Shown: in pieces, positions 23,267 through 36,009 of the stretch
How positions within the stretch are numbered: position 1 is the first letter of the stretch
Layout: each line of letters begins with the position of its first letter
NCBI GenBank assembly: GCA_023213395.1
Contig: CM041465.1
Location: 40,679,741-40,743,740 of the forward strand
Source of the DNA: Cycas panzhihuaensis
Lineage: Eukaryota > Cycadophyta
Direction of reading: 5' to 3'
DNA: 64,000 nt
Translations under genes and position numbers: made by a program
Notes under the pieces: model-generated
What the model was told of the DNA's origin: nothing
Seen by the model: only the letters and a program-made list of their open reading frames with translations
Databases searched by the model: none

Positions 23267-26200
23267 CTCCCCTTTAATGTTTAATCTACACATTCCCTAT
23301 CACATCACCAACTTTACCTTGTCATCAAGTTATTTCATATACCCTTGTTATTTGTGTTTGTCCTAATTGTTCAACACTTATGAAGAACCATGTTTTCACC
23401 TTGTTTGGAGACAACATTGGGTTCATAGTCTTACAAAGTGATGTAACTTTGGGTGACTAACTACATCCCGATCACCTTAAGAAAGCACCATAATCTTGCA
23501 ACGATACTCTTAGGTAAACTGCTACAATCCTACTATATCAATCACAATTTCATTGCACATGTTCAATTGGTAAAATCTCAAATATAATGATCAAATGAAA
23601 CACTTAAATAATCATAAATATTAAATATAATCTTGCACTAATGCAACATCTCTCATACTTATTTTTGGTGCACACTACCACCTGTACAACTATAGTCACC
23701 TATAAGTTTGTTATATTTCGTATGAGTAAATATCATTTAAATACCTCTTTTGTTTTAAAATGTATATTTTATCTTTGTTCTTAGGTAAAAATATAAATAA
23801 TAATTGAACTTCTTCCCTTTACGTTTGTCAAAGTTTGTTCTAGTAGCACTCATCCACATTTCATACATTGAAGTTGATCAACACCTTTTGCATATAAAAA
23901 ATCAAGCATGCAACGTCCTTAAAGTTTGCATCTGTTACCAAGTTGGAAGAATAACCAATCATTGCACTCAATGCTTACTATGATACATTCCGAATGTGAG
24001 AATTATTACTTATGATATTTTATATTTTGATTTTTTTTTAATTTAATCATATAATATATTAATTTGAGACAAAAAATGCCATCAATATATTTGATTTCAC
24101 CATATCAAATAACCATTTGCAATTGATACAACTTCAACTTTTTCAACTAAATTACTCTACATTAGGTGATCAATATAAATAAGGTAGTTCCTCCCATTCC
24201 AAATAATATTCTAAGCCTAATGAATTAATGAGAAGATTTATTTTCTTATGCCAACAATCATAACCAAATTCCAATAAACAATAAAAATTACTTTCATTTT
24301 CACCATTAAATAAGGTTCTCTCTATCCCAAAAAAATGCATTAAATGCTTGAAATAATTTCTATGAGCCAATTTACCTCCTTTATGGGTTTTTCTTCACTC
24401 GAAAAAGGCCTCAAATGCATGACAGAACCATGAATTTACCACATTGAATGTTAATATGCCTTAAAAATTTTCAAATAAAAAACTAGCAAAATTCAACAAT
24501 TCTCACTTCATCCATTTTCAATAATTACAAATTTTACCAAATCTTTATCAAATGGTTTCAAATGACCAATGATCTTGAAGCTCTATGAATTCTCTCCACT
24601 CCAATTTGCAATATCAGATTTAGAGTTCATACGAGGGAATTATGAAGCAGAATGTGATGACGTCTCATTAAGAATTTCACTTGAAGATTAAAAATTGATT
24701 TGTCAAACCTTGTCACTTTACCTTTTGGTCATACTTTTATTAATATAACCTTGTGCTAGTCACTTAGGGCTTTCAAGGCCCAAATAAAGATTAGAGCCAT
24801 TTTTACTAAATGGAATTTCGGGTATATTGATATTTACCAAGGTAAATTTTTTTCATGACAGATTCTAAAAATATGTGCAGGCGACGACAGATTTTTTGAT
24901 TTTGCAATTCTCTCCAAGGGCAATTTCAATTAGCCAAATTTTGTATTCTGTCTTCTTCGATTTCATCTGGCTCTTCACGAACGTGGCTCTTTAGTTTGGC
25001 CCCCCGTGATTCTAGTGCGATGGGAATTATTTACAGTTCTCTGCTCTGCAATCAAGTCGACCTCTTGTTGGGCGTTTCCCACGTATTTTTGTCAAACGTC
25101 TTCACTGGTTTGGGCTTCTCAGCCTGCTCCTTCAACAATGGCGAACTCTCCCAACGTTTTCTTTGCTCAAAACTCTAATTTGCTCGACCTTCTTGCGCAC
25201 TCGGGTGTGTGGTGTGTGAAGTTTGAACGACACAAAGATTCAGGCTCTACTACATCTACCCTATGATGCTCGCCCAGATCTGACTAACTTCTGTTTTCGT
25301 CACCTCACATCTCACGCACCCTTTTCAGGAAGGTTGTCCATGGAACTTCAATTCCAACCTCTGTGTGTGACTAACAACAAACCCTCTAGAACTTACAAAT
25401 GGTTGTGTGCTGCCTACAAATGGCTCTATGGTGGTCAATAGTTAGAAACATCCATGGTCAATTTTGTTGCAATGTTCATTAATTTTGTTGCAATGTTCGT
25501 CTCAGAATGACTCTCCTACTACGAATACTCTCTTTCTTCAAACATCACAATTGATGATTCAAGCAATTCTCTGCGAGTTCCTCCCATTCTCAATTCTTGT
25601 CATGAACAGATATGTCTACCACAAATGGTTCTTTCATGTCTTCATTCAATGGTGATTGTTCGCGTTCTAATATGGCCGAACAATTCGTGCCAACATGCAA
25701 CAAGCCTCATTTCTGCACGCTTACTATGCACTCTTCAGGGATTTGCTCTTTTACTTGGCTTTCTGTTCACGAACAAGCCTATGACTTGCATACAATCATT
25801 TCTCAGCATTGGGGCTCTCATAATTATGGTTTCTCTTCGATAACAATTTCAAAATTGGGTCTAAAAGTTCTTCTGTCCTTTCGCAAATATCTCCAATCCA
25901 GTAAGTAGAAGTTTTGCCCTTAGAGCTTGGAATTTGGATCTACACACTCAAAAAATTCCCAATGCAACTTTGTGTTTCAAAATTGATCTGACATGATTGT
26001 CAAAAATTAACCCCAATTGTTCTCTACTATATTCTCCCCCTCAATTAAAATTTCCCTTCTTGGGTCAATTACAAACAATAAATGTGCCTTGCAGCTTCAG
26101 TTTTTAATATTAACCACGTTTTCCTTCCTCCAAAATTGCTCTCAACTTGTGTTCACCTTTAGGATTGATCTGTTTCAGATGTTAATGCTGATTATTTTTT

Positions 26201-28016
26201 GAGACATTTTAATTTTAGATTTTTGGCAAATAGAGAATTTTTGAAATGAAACCATAACAAAATTTAATAGATTATAGCAAACTCATTTTTTAAATGCCAA
26301 CTAATTTTCTCCTCAATTTACTCCCTATGAAATTTCTGCAACTGTATTTTCTACATGTCACTCAAAAAAAAAAAAAATTGCATCAACATGCAGTGCAACT
26401 TATCTAAGTTACCTCCAAGGTTTGTCCTTCCACTTACTTTTGTTGTAGACACAAAATAAATTTGGCCTTTGAATAGCCCGTTCATTACTATCACCACGAG
26501 TTGTCTCCATGCTTGAATTTGTTTCAGTACTCTTCATAGTTGCAAATTTACCTTTGCATCTAATAATTCTATAATCGACAATTTTGCTATTGTTTGCAAC
26601 CTCTGTATCCAATTATCACATTTTCAATCCTTGAGTTTTGAGTCATACATATCCTTTACTATAGCATGTTTGGGCAATAATTCAGCACAAAAGTTTTATA
26701 GACTAACTTATGCATTGTGCATTTTTGTTGTTCCCTTTAATCAATGTGTTCCAACACTTTTCATCCTTCAAATTTGAATGACCTGTCAAATATATTCAAG
26801 ACACTCGATATCCAACATCAATAACATTCTTCCATGGGCATTTTAACATGCTTTGTGAGATTCTCATCTAACATCAACAAAACACACCTCAATCTACAGA
26901 TTGATTCATAATATCTTAGAAAAAAAATGTTTATGCTCACTTCCATATTGAAGCGCTTCCCAAACAAAGTGGAGTCCTTTAAGAGTATGTCATTGAGACT
27001 CGATACCTGTTAAATTTATTAATCTGCAATAGATACCTTGCCATGCCCATAACCATCTCACACAGCCTATGAGACTTTATCCACGCTTGCCTAAATTTCA
27101 TCAAACAACAGTTAAATAATATGTCTTCCAATTGAGCAAATTCTAGTAATTAATGCTTACTTGTCACGTGATACATGTTGTAAAACCGTCTTTCATACGA
27201 TTGTTTTCATGCTACACCAGTTTTACTTTCCTCTCGTACTCTACACAATTGTTGCCTTTTCAAGTTCTTCATAATTGGTGTCACCTTCAAGATTGATATG
27301 AAATAAAAATCCTCTTCTTCACTTTGTGTTACAAGCTTGCAAACTATCTCAACCTATATCATGGCTCTATAATTTATCTTTTGATAGTGAATCCTTCTCC
27401 AAGGACACACTTGCAACTGCCTCTAGAATCCCTCATGCCTCGAACAACCTACATAGCACCATGCATCGTTCTCGAATGGCGAAGATCGTCATTGTGTGTA
27501 TGTGCCCTTCAACACGAACACTTCCCTTCTCACAGCAACATTCCTAATGGTACCAGCTTCTACTTGCTCTTGCAGTATATTGGCTAATACTAGCTCTCCC
27601 TTGTAGAGTGATCAAGCTTGCACACAAGCCTATTTTCCGTCTACTGTTTTCAAACTTGTGGACACACCACCTACATCTACATGTTAATTATATATGGCAT
27701 TACATGCATAATAAATGTCCACAAAATGAAAACCTCATAACACAACATTACCATCAATTTTTGAAAGTCTAAGTTTCGTCTTTTCATGCAACTCAGCCAC
27801 TTATCAATTCTCGCAACTTCACTGGTCACTTATAACATATTACTGGTTCCTTTATTTAACAAGCTCCACATGGCTCTTCGTTGGTTCATGACTCAACTTT
27901 GCTCCCAACAAATTTCTGCTTCGCAATCTTCCATACAAGCTCTCACTTACCTACTTCACACATATAGGCTCACACCCACACCAAATGAACATGTTCATGC
28001 CTTCTTTGATACATGA
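23267..28016 (-). other. Internal region of the LARD-like element
   Basis: 4.75 kb. The part from 24850 to 25950 is less AT-rich than its surroundings and holds several short overlapping plus-strand frames (for example 25612-25908), none with a recognised domain. No retrotransposon protein motif was seen on either strand. Confidence 0.5.
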
Positions 28017-28028
28017 GGCTTTGTACCA

Positions 28029-28660
28029 TGTTAAATTTGTCCGGTTTGATATCATCATAAGGACAACTATCAAACACTATACAATTACCATAGGATCTGA
28101 TCACATCAACATGGAATCATTTATCATTAAGTCCAATGTATGTCACATCATTTTGCCTCTCCTTCACATCGTAACAGCATACAATCATCAATAATGAACA
28201 ATACATAAGCATCGACCATTCAATATTGAAACACAAGGTTTAACATGGTAAAACCTCAAGATGATGAAACATCCACCATAAAATGTATGAAATTCCATTA
28301 CTAAAGATATTCAACAAGTACATGATGAAACCATGCTAGGTTCCATTGAGGAAGCACTAGGCATTTTCATGAGTTATAACAAATATGGTATGCTCTTATA
28401 TAGAAGTATTTCACCTCACTAATGACCAATAAGGTTGCACTGATTGTCCACCAATGAGATCATGTGTGAGAACCATAACAGTGACCAATCAAATGAGAGT
28501 TTGCACAACTTTTAATGTTGACCACATCTATTACAACTTTGAGAAAGTATTCCTAATGTCTAATGACTCCACCACAATAATATCACCACTAGACATTATT
28601 AAATTATTGCCATAGATTAAGCATATGAATTGACCATAGAATACACATTACTTTCTAAAA
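28029..28660 (-). repeat. 5' LTR of the LARD-like element
   Basis: 632 bp partner of 22653-23266. The many scattered differences between the two copies point to an old insertion. It ends about 490 bp beyond the stop codon of the GDPDL gene. Confidence 0.88.
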
Positions 28661-29145
28661 CTTCTACCAGATTTATCCTATGAACTAATAGGGTACATAT
28701 TAGTACCCTGTTATTGTAAACAAAAAAAGAAAATCCACAACAAACAAATATGCACTGACTTACACACCACCGACTATTTGGAAAAAAACTATTTGGTAAT
28801 GTTGTGCATTCCACATTAGGTTAAAAACAGTGGTGCATTCTACATAGCATCACACTGGATCTCAGGACCCATCAATATGCCATGATCAACTTCAGCAATA
28901 GATAAGCATTCATCCATTGTTCTTAACATAAAGGTGTTTCTTGTAAAGAAATGCCCATTGATAACAAATTCTATCTTCAGATCAAAATATACTCCTATGA
29001 ATATTAGAGAAAAGCTTGAACAAGCATGCAGCCAAAAGAGAATTAAATAATTTTGGAAAAATTGTGAGCTCAACAGACTAAAAAAGTGCTCCTGGTAGAG
29101 CTTTAATAGTACACTCATAGAGACAAATGCGACAAGATCAACCCT
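28661..29145 (-). other. Downstream region of the GDPDL gene
   Basis: Between the LARD-like element and the stop codon at 29146-29148. The 3' untranslated region should lie here; no clear polyadenylation signal was singled out. Confidence 0.5.
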
Positions 29146-32100
29146 TCATTTACAATTCAAGATTAAAATGAGGAGTCCTGTTAGCAGAGGCAGAGATACA
29201 GACTGCATAAAATGGCATGCAATATTTGGTTGACCGCTCACGACTGCAGCATTTGGTGCATGAACTGCATTAGCTGGTGCTGGGGCTGACCCCACAGATG
29301 CCGGAGCAGGAGTTACTGATGGTAATGGAGGCTCTTGTACCGTCAAGAGAGGTTGACCAGGAGGTGGGGCAGGTGGCCTTGTGGAAGGTGGGATGATCTC
29401 CAAAATGTCTCCAGGAACAACAACAGGCATTGAATAATCATCTCCCTTATGAAGTTGAAGACAAGCATTACCTGCCAGTACATCCATCAAAAGTGTTTGC
29501 AAAGTCAAAAAATGATGAGAAATAAAACGATTTATCAGTCTTTTGAATAATTGAAGATTAGTAGACAGGATTGGATCTTAACAAGATAAGTCAATATTTA
29601 ACACAAGACCGATTGAAGGGCATAGGATCGAAAAATGTAAGCAAGAAAAGATTAAATGATATAGCCCTTCTTACCCAGATATGCTTTTGCAGTTGCTGGA
29701 AATTCTGTCATAAGCCCATCTGCTTCAGAGATTTGCACAAAGCTGTTGATTTCCATTGTTGGATCTGCATAATAATCAAAGGCTAGACTAACAAATTCAT
29801 TCCTCAAACGTGAAATGAAGACAGAGATATTGTGTAGGTGCATTCGACGGACAACATCTGTGGTCTTTAGCAGAAAGACCTCACCAGAGGGAAAAATATC
29901 AAAAGGGAAAACAGCACCCCTGGACAATGTTACAGTGTCAGCAAATTCCTTAATCTGCTTAATAGTTGAATTTGGGATAGTAACATCAGTCTCTTCAACT
30001 TTATACACAAGCTGAAAGCTTGTCCTTTTCTTCAATTCAAGTAGCACAGCACTCTCATCAGACTGTATCCTAACTCGTTTGGTCATATTGTCATAGCCTG
30101 TTGTTTTTAAGGCAGAAACGGTAGCATCCATGACATTAAGTTTCCGTGCCGATGCTAGGTAGCGTGCATGCTGCAAACAAATGCAGCACATGGCTGGTTA
30201 TTATCTTACCACTGCTGTTTCATTTAAATTATTGTCAAGCATTTTATTCCAGACTAGGTCATTCTTTTCAGACTATAATCAACCATGAGAATTTTACCTG
30301 TATATTGATAAGGATACCAACTTTTGATTGATTCTTTGCAAGGTCCAGGAAATCAGATAATGCCATGAATTTTCCCGCATTAGCATATGCAGGACTTCTG
30401 GTAATGTTAAAACTGGAGGTGAATGGACTGAAAATGCTTGCTGCAGCATATGAAGATATACATATTGCAAGATTATATCAGCAACCTCCTAAAAATGAAA
30501 CAACAACAATAGAAGTAAAATATGCTAGAATTGAAATCTATGGATCTCCTATATATAACAGCAGCTAACATGTTAAAAGCTCCATAACCCATATCAGTAA
30601 AGTGATTGCTTCCTGAAGGGAGAAGAAACAAAACTTCGCATGTTCATTTAGTTGGGGAATAATTCAAATCACTGCACTGTTGTCACACTTGCATGCATGT
30701 GGGCACATTAACTTAAGTACATCAAATTTGAAGACTTACGCTTTAAGCTTTGGATTTCCTTCCATGTCAGGTCAAACGTGAAGATGCCTTGGCTGGTTTG
30801 GATATCTGATACCTTTGTCATACGGGAAGGATAAAACGATGAATCTGATGTCACAGTTGTGCTTAGGAGAAGATCCGGTGATTCCCTACAGATGGGGATA
30901 CCATCTTTTGTCATTTGGACAGAGCAGCCAATGTAATCAGCTCCATCTCTTATTGCAGCCTCATAAGCAATATCTGTACAACCTGGATAATCCCCACTTG
31001 ATCCATCATGTGCAATGATAAGGGGTTTTCCTGAAAACACAAACCAAAGTTTACAGGATGTTACAACCTCTAAACGGTAGTCCAAATATCTATAGCTTCT
31101 CGAAAAGTTTTTTCATTAAGAGTCAAATGAATCACAGGTATACATTGAATAAGCAAAGTAGACATAGGAAACAAGGTTAACCAAGAACCTGGACCTGGGG
31201 ATGCTCTATTCCTGTTGTGGGTGTAGCAAGCTGCATTGTTGTTATTTCCGACAAAACCAGTCAGGTTCATAGCATTAGTACTCTTAATGCAACTAAATGA
31301 GTCTATTAGAAAGCACATTCTCTCATTTAGGACAAAAGTTGGTTCTTCAAAGGAAAGAGGAAAAAACATAAATATCATTTCTTTTTTTAATTAAAAAAGG
31401 CTTACATCAAACTGAAACACAGCATGACTGTCCTACTCAAACTAGTAACTCAAAATACTAGAAGCACTTGCTTCTAGTTGACATAGAGAATAACTTGCAG
31501 CCAGAAACAGAAGAAATGTAAACAAGAGTGATATATAGCAAGTGTTACGAGAGTAGGAGAAGATGAACTACAAGAAAGTCATACCTATTGCCTCTGATGC
31601 TGTTACAGAGAAATCTGTTAGGACACCATCAACTGCAAAATCGCCATTGTTCACAAACTGTAGATACTCTCTTATTGGATCAAAGCTATAATTGTAGCTC
31701 GTAGGGTATGCATCATTGGCAAAATCTGCAGCAAACACTTCCAGCCCCACCAGGTGAGCATCTTGTACAAGGCCTGTATGAGGTTGTAAAAATGAGTGAC
31801 TGTCAACAGGCCAAATGTAATTCTTTGGAACTAGGATTCCAGATGCAAATGCCTTCACAAGTGTCAAATTATGCAAGAGGGAACCATATGTTTCATTTGT
31901 TGATGGTTCAATTTCTTGTTTATCAAGGAACCTCAGTATTATCTTTGTCTTGCTCCTTCTGAATCGCCTTGCAATGCCCCGCAAAAACCCAACCTCTGGT
32001 GAAGATATATAATTCAAGGTTACCACTTTGGATATAGATAGCACATATGATGACACGCTTAACTTGTGCTGCTCAAAAAGCTTTGAATTCTGCCACAAAC

Positions 32101-33100
32101 ATCAACGACATATCTGAATCCAAGATGCACTGAAAAAGGATTAAAAATTTTGCATAGAAATAGGAGAAATCATTTGGAAACTTCCACTCCAGATGACTCA
32201 AATAGGGCATTAAAGAAAGTTCCCACTTGAGAAGGAACAACAATAGAAAATGTCCACAGCTAAGGTGCAATATGGTTCAAGCAAGAATGATATACCTGTA
32301 CATTCAACCAGATTGCAGCTGGTTGCAAGTCAGCTAGTTGATCTAGTAAAAGCAGAGGATAAGAATCATCAAATGCAGTAGTGCGGGATTGCAATGCTTG
32401 CCTTGCTGCAAAGACACAAGAAAGGTACTTCCTTAAGAATCCAGAAACACAAAAAACAGAGACAAGCAATTTTGAATTAGCAAAGCTTGGAGTTCTCATA
32501 TCGTTCAAATGGTCTAGAAATTAGAAAGATGTTAATTATTGTCTATGTGGTTCTTCAATAAGTACTTCTGAGTACAGCCACAGCAAGTTAAGCTGTGGTG
32601 TAGCATCCCCACAAACACACCTGCAAAAACTTCAGCCAGTATTAAAAATTAAGTACTTTTAAAATGCTTTGTCAGGCTAGAAGTTATATGCAGACTGTCA
32701 GTTGCTAATATAGAAAGAGTGGTGTAATAATAAGCATGCAAGCATATGAGTTTTAGATTATTTGAAAACTAAGATTATTAACTGCTGTTTATATTCAACT
32801 CACCTGAAACATTGCTCAAAAGTTGTTCAGCAGTGAAGTCAATAGAAAACCATCCAGTGACATTTCTGCCGTTGACAAGATAGGTATTATTCTGATTTGG
32901 ATAAATATCTGCAATATTTGTGCTTGCCTCCAGTCTTAAATTTGTCCGGCATAATCCTTCCCCATCTTTTGTTAACTGCAAGTCGCAGAACATTACAGCA
33001 TCGGGCAAGCTGGTTTCTATTGCCAGTTTATAAGCCACAGGGGTCTGATCAGGAAGAAGCCCTGACAATCCACCACGAGCTATGATCAACGGTGCCGTGC
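29146..33100 (-). CDS. GDPDL: SHV3-like glycerophosphodiester phosphodiesterase (GDPDL), 8 exons, first exon not found
   Basis: Exons in order: 33100-32804, 32405-32296, 32089-31585, 31230-31189 (42 bp), 31030-30740, 30440-30298, 30170-29675, 29471-29146. All seven introns are GT-AG, and the joined frame (2210 nt plus one base from a missing first exon) has no stop until 29146-29148. Domain 1 (about residues 1-305 of this model) starts 'PLIIARGGLSGLLP' and holds 'FCDLQLTKDG', 'ASGILVPKNYIWP' and 'GLEVFAADFAND'. Domain 2 (about 318-628) has 'PLIIAHDGSSGDYPGCTDIA', 'CSVQMTKDG' and 'IFTFDLTWKEIQSLK'. A Pro/Ala-rich linker and a hydrophobic tail (SVSLPLLTGLLILILNCK) suggest a GPI anchor at the outer plasma membrane. 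In Arabidopsis such proteins affect cell-wall cellulose and root-hair or guard-cell shape. Only the signal-peptide exon (about 25-30 codons by family length) is missing. In domain 2, family His-Asp after the KDG motif reads Arg-Glu. Confidence 0.93.
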
Positions 33101-34538
33101 CTGCACAATGGAGGACGAAATCAATCCTTAAATGCCATTAGCTATCTTCAATGAAATGGACAGAACGTTAACAAATAGCCATTTCAAAAAACAAGAAGAT
33201 CAGTGTGCGTATAACAACACATTCAACATTATTTGTGTGAGAGAACTGCATACAAGAATGCTGAAACTATCTGGAACCACTAATTTCACAGAGAATAGCA
33301 AGGCATAGCAAAATAATTTGGGTTGGGGCAAAGAGATGCCAGACAAGTAGATCGGACATTTCAATCATTTGGATGCTTGAGCTGCCCGACATCACATTAC
33401 AAAACTGTAGTCTTTTTTGTGCAGACCCTTCTCCTAAAAGGGATAAAAAAAAAAAAAAAGCTATTTAAACATTTACCCCTCGGAAATTGTCAATCTTATC
33501 TGAACAAGGAGGCATCACAAGATGTGGTGCTTAGGTGATTAAGCCTTCACTTCCATGCACTCAGCCTTTAGCATTGTCACCTATAATGTGTGCATCCGCC
33601 ATGAATGAGCCCACGAAATTCACATTGTATTTTCTGAGACACTCATGCCAATGGGTTTAAAAGCACTCACCAGCCCTATTGGGGGCCCCCTACTCCAAAT
33701 TCCATGGATTGCATGATATGCCCCACCACGGGTTGGTACACATGGCATGTGATGCTATCCCCAGATGTCTCAAAATAGAAGCTCTTTTTGAGGAAGTGAT
33801 TGATCTTTCTATTTAGTGCAATGCAGGTTTTTCTGGACAATGTTCCGGACAGCAAGGAATACATCGTTGTTTGTGTTATTCCAGCAAAAATATTTGCATT
33901 TTAAAGCATTGAACCCATGACATGCTGCAACCAGCCTGACAGATCACCACTGCACTGGGTTCACATTCGAGGATATATTCCCCCCACCGATCAGAAAAAT
34001 GCAGCATGAACAGAAACAGTGCAAAGCTTAGTGTTTCCCATTTTAAGCTAACCACACTATGCGTGGACCTGGTGGCCACCGGTTGGCAGAGGTCACCTGC
34101 GAGCCATTTGTGTCTCCTACCTGTTACCCACAGAAGGGTAGTCTCTTGAAAGTTTTTAGGACCAATTAAACTCTTCAAGTTTCTAGTTTTCGCTCAGTGA
34201 CAATCTCCGCAGCCCAAAGACAATCCTAGTAAAAGTCGAGAAGAGGATAGTTTCTCTTTGATAGTCTCAAAATCATTGATTCTGATAGCAAACAAGAGTT
34301 GAAGTGCGATAGATTAAAGCTTGAAAATTTGCAGGATGCGAGCTACAGAATAGGTGCATTGGTAGAGTGATCCAAGCTGCTAAAACAAAGCTATCGATCT
34401 AATCACAGTAGTTGAAGCTAATGAAGGGAATTCCACTTACAACTTGGAAACTTTCATAAAGTGACACCCGCATCCCACAAAGGGAAAATAAGGAAGTAGC
34501 ACGAAAATGTTCAAGATTTGGGTGCAGGTAATCCCTGC
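33101..34538 (-). other. Upstream part of the GDPDL gene, first exon not identified
   Basis: An acceptor (TTGTGCAG) borders 33100, so a further exon must lie upstream. A short hydrophobic stretch (LSFALFLFMLHFS, 34031-33993, minus) could belong to a signal peptide, but no donor site joins it in the needed phase. A poly-A run is at about 33446-33460. The block may be intron 1 and 5' untranslated region. Confidence 0.4.
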
Positions 34539-34543
34539 ACCCC

Positions 34544-35397
34544 TGTTGGGACATATTTTGACACACTGGGCCATGTGGATACCAGAGGTAGGTTGTGTGA
34601 CCATGGAGGTATAGGTATGGACCGTATGGAGGTACACATGAGGCAGAAGAAGAGGAAAATCAGCATTCTGGGTACGTATGACAGGTGCGTACCTAAAAAG
34701 GTACGCAACACAGTATACGTACCTCTTGCAGTATGCAAGCAGACAGAAAGGGTACGCACGGCAGAACCTGACAGATGGATACCTGGGATGACGTCATCAG
34801 CGCCTAGAGACATACGGACAGACGTACGGATGGATAAGACATTGGTTAAAGTGACTAACTAATGATTAACAAAGAGGTACGCTTATGGCTGAAAGGGTAC
34901 GGTTATGACAGGGAGTCATAACCCTTCAGCAAAAGGACACAAAGAAGGCACATTTAAGGGACTCCAGAAGGACCATTCCAGCAGGGTGAGAGCCAAGTAT
35001 TCCAGACACTCAGTGGTACGGTAGCCAGTACGTATGACAGCAGCACAGAGCAGTGCATAAGGATGTGTACCTTCCGGGAATGCATATGACAACATTAGTG
35101 TATATGGCTGGAATGCACAGGGAATGCATTCCAGCACCTGTTGTGTAAAAACTTATTGCTTAATAAAAGAAGAGTTACGTGGAAAGTATTGATTCTATGT
35201 GTTTTATGAGGATTGAATGATGAATACTGTTGTTTATGGTACTACTGTGTGTAAACTGTGATATGATTGTGTGGAATTATGAATAAATCTGTGTTGATTT
35301 AAGTGTATGAAGTATGTTGACCGTATCCAAGACTAAACTACCAGTGATACCTTGACAAGTGTATTTATCTCAATAGGGAGATAAACCAAAGTCAACA
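34544..35397 (+). repeat. Solo LTR of a Ty3-type element, GTAC-rich
   Basis: 854 bp, starting TGTTGGGACATA and ending GTCAACA, flanked by perfect ACCCC duplications (34539-34543 and 35398-35402). No internal region is present, so it is a solo LTR left by LTR-LTR recombination. It resembles the LTRs at 49417-50249 and 59176-59977 in opposite orientation (same ends, the 'ggaatgcattcc' region, the 'taatcattagtta' region and many GTAC motifs) but is a diverged family. I counted 13 GTAC sites. An AATAAA lies at 35162-35167. Confidence 0.92.
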
Positions 35398-35402
35398 ACC
35401 CC

Positions 35403-35922
35403 ACATGTGGAATTCATCATGACACGAAACTACAAAACATAGGCCGAAAGATCAAACAGCCATACACCCGAGCCCCACACTCCCACCAAATCAAGAAAGA
35501 TGTTATCAAATAAAAGAGCAGGAAGTAGGGAGCGAACCACAACAAGCCAAAAGGTACATATCATATTTAATACCCCACTCTATTTTGAACATGTGTATTT
35601 GTGAAGAAATATTCATACATGTTTTCTTAACTACAAGATCTTGATCATACACAACAAGCAAACCATAAAGAGCACAAGTACATAGTACACATGTTTTATG
35701 TGAAAAAACCTATTGGTGAAAAATCCACCACAAAAGGATCAATCAATCACATTGATTACACTTGGATGATTTTACAATGGACTCTGGGATCTTTTATAAT
35801 ACCCCAAACTGTATGTTCAACCCATTGATTGTGACCCTCCGATATTCGCAGTTGTTGGATTAAAAATAACTAATCACATTTAACATTAAATATGTAGCTT
35901 AGTATTAACTACCACACTAACA
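35403..35922 (-). repeat. 3' LTR (partial limits) of the split minus-strand copia element
   Basis: On the minus strand TGTTAGTGTGG begins directly after the polypurine tract at 35923-35933 (plus strand tccccccttaa). The far end is not resolved: no second LTR copy lies in the window, and the solo LTR sits inside or next to it. Confidence 0.6.
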
Positions 35923-36009
35923 TCCCCCCTTAATGTAAATGTGGGGATTCAATCTGCAATTTGAATTATCATTGACGAAGGCTAGACTTATCCTTGTTGA
36001 TACATCCCC

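Larger units (their letters stand above)
22653..28660 (-). mobile_element. 6.0-kb LTR retroelement without recognisable coding genes (LARD-like)
   Basis: Two long LTRs (614 and 632 bp) in direct orientation enclose 4.76 kb. Next to the 5' LTR the minus strand reads tggtacaaagcc (28017-28028), a PBS of iMet type with changes; next to the 3' LTR it reads AAAGGGGAG, a polypurine tract (about 23267-23275). Flanks attct (22648-22652) and cttct (28661-28665) look like a target duplication with one change. I found no gag, protease, integrase or RT motif in any frame of the inside. It therefore looks like a non-autonomous large retrotransposon derivative, or an element decayed beyond recognition. Confidence 0.82.

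Noticed and set aside
24996-25908. Cluster of short plus-strand frames inside the LARD-like element
   Set aside because: Short, overlapping in different frames and without known motifs; likely chance frames in a less AT-rich stretch.
29571-33085. Plus-strand open frames across the GDPDL locus
   Set aside because: They are antisense shadows of the minus-strand exons, which are supported by family motifs and consistent splice sites.
33876-34178. Minus frame with a hydrophobic run, considered as GDPDL first exon
   Set aside because: The run is about 50 residues from its Met and no donor site in the required phase joins it to the exon at 33100.
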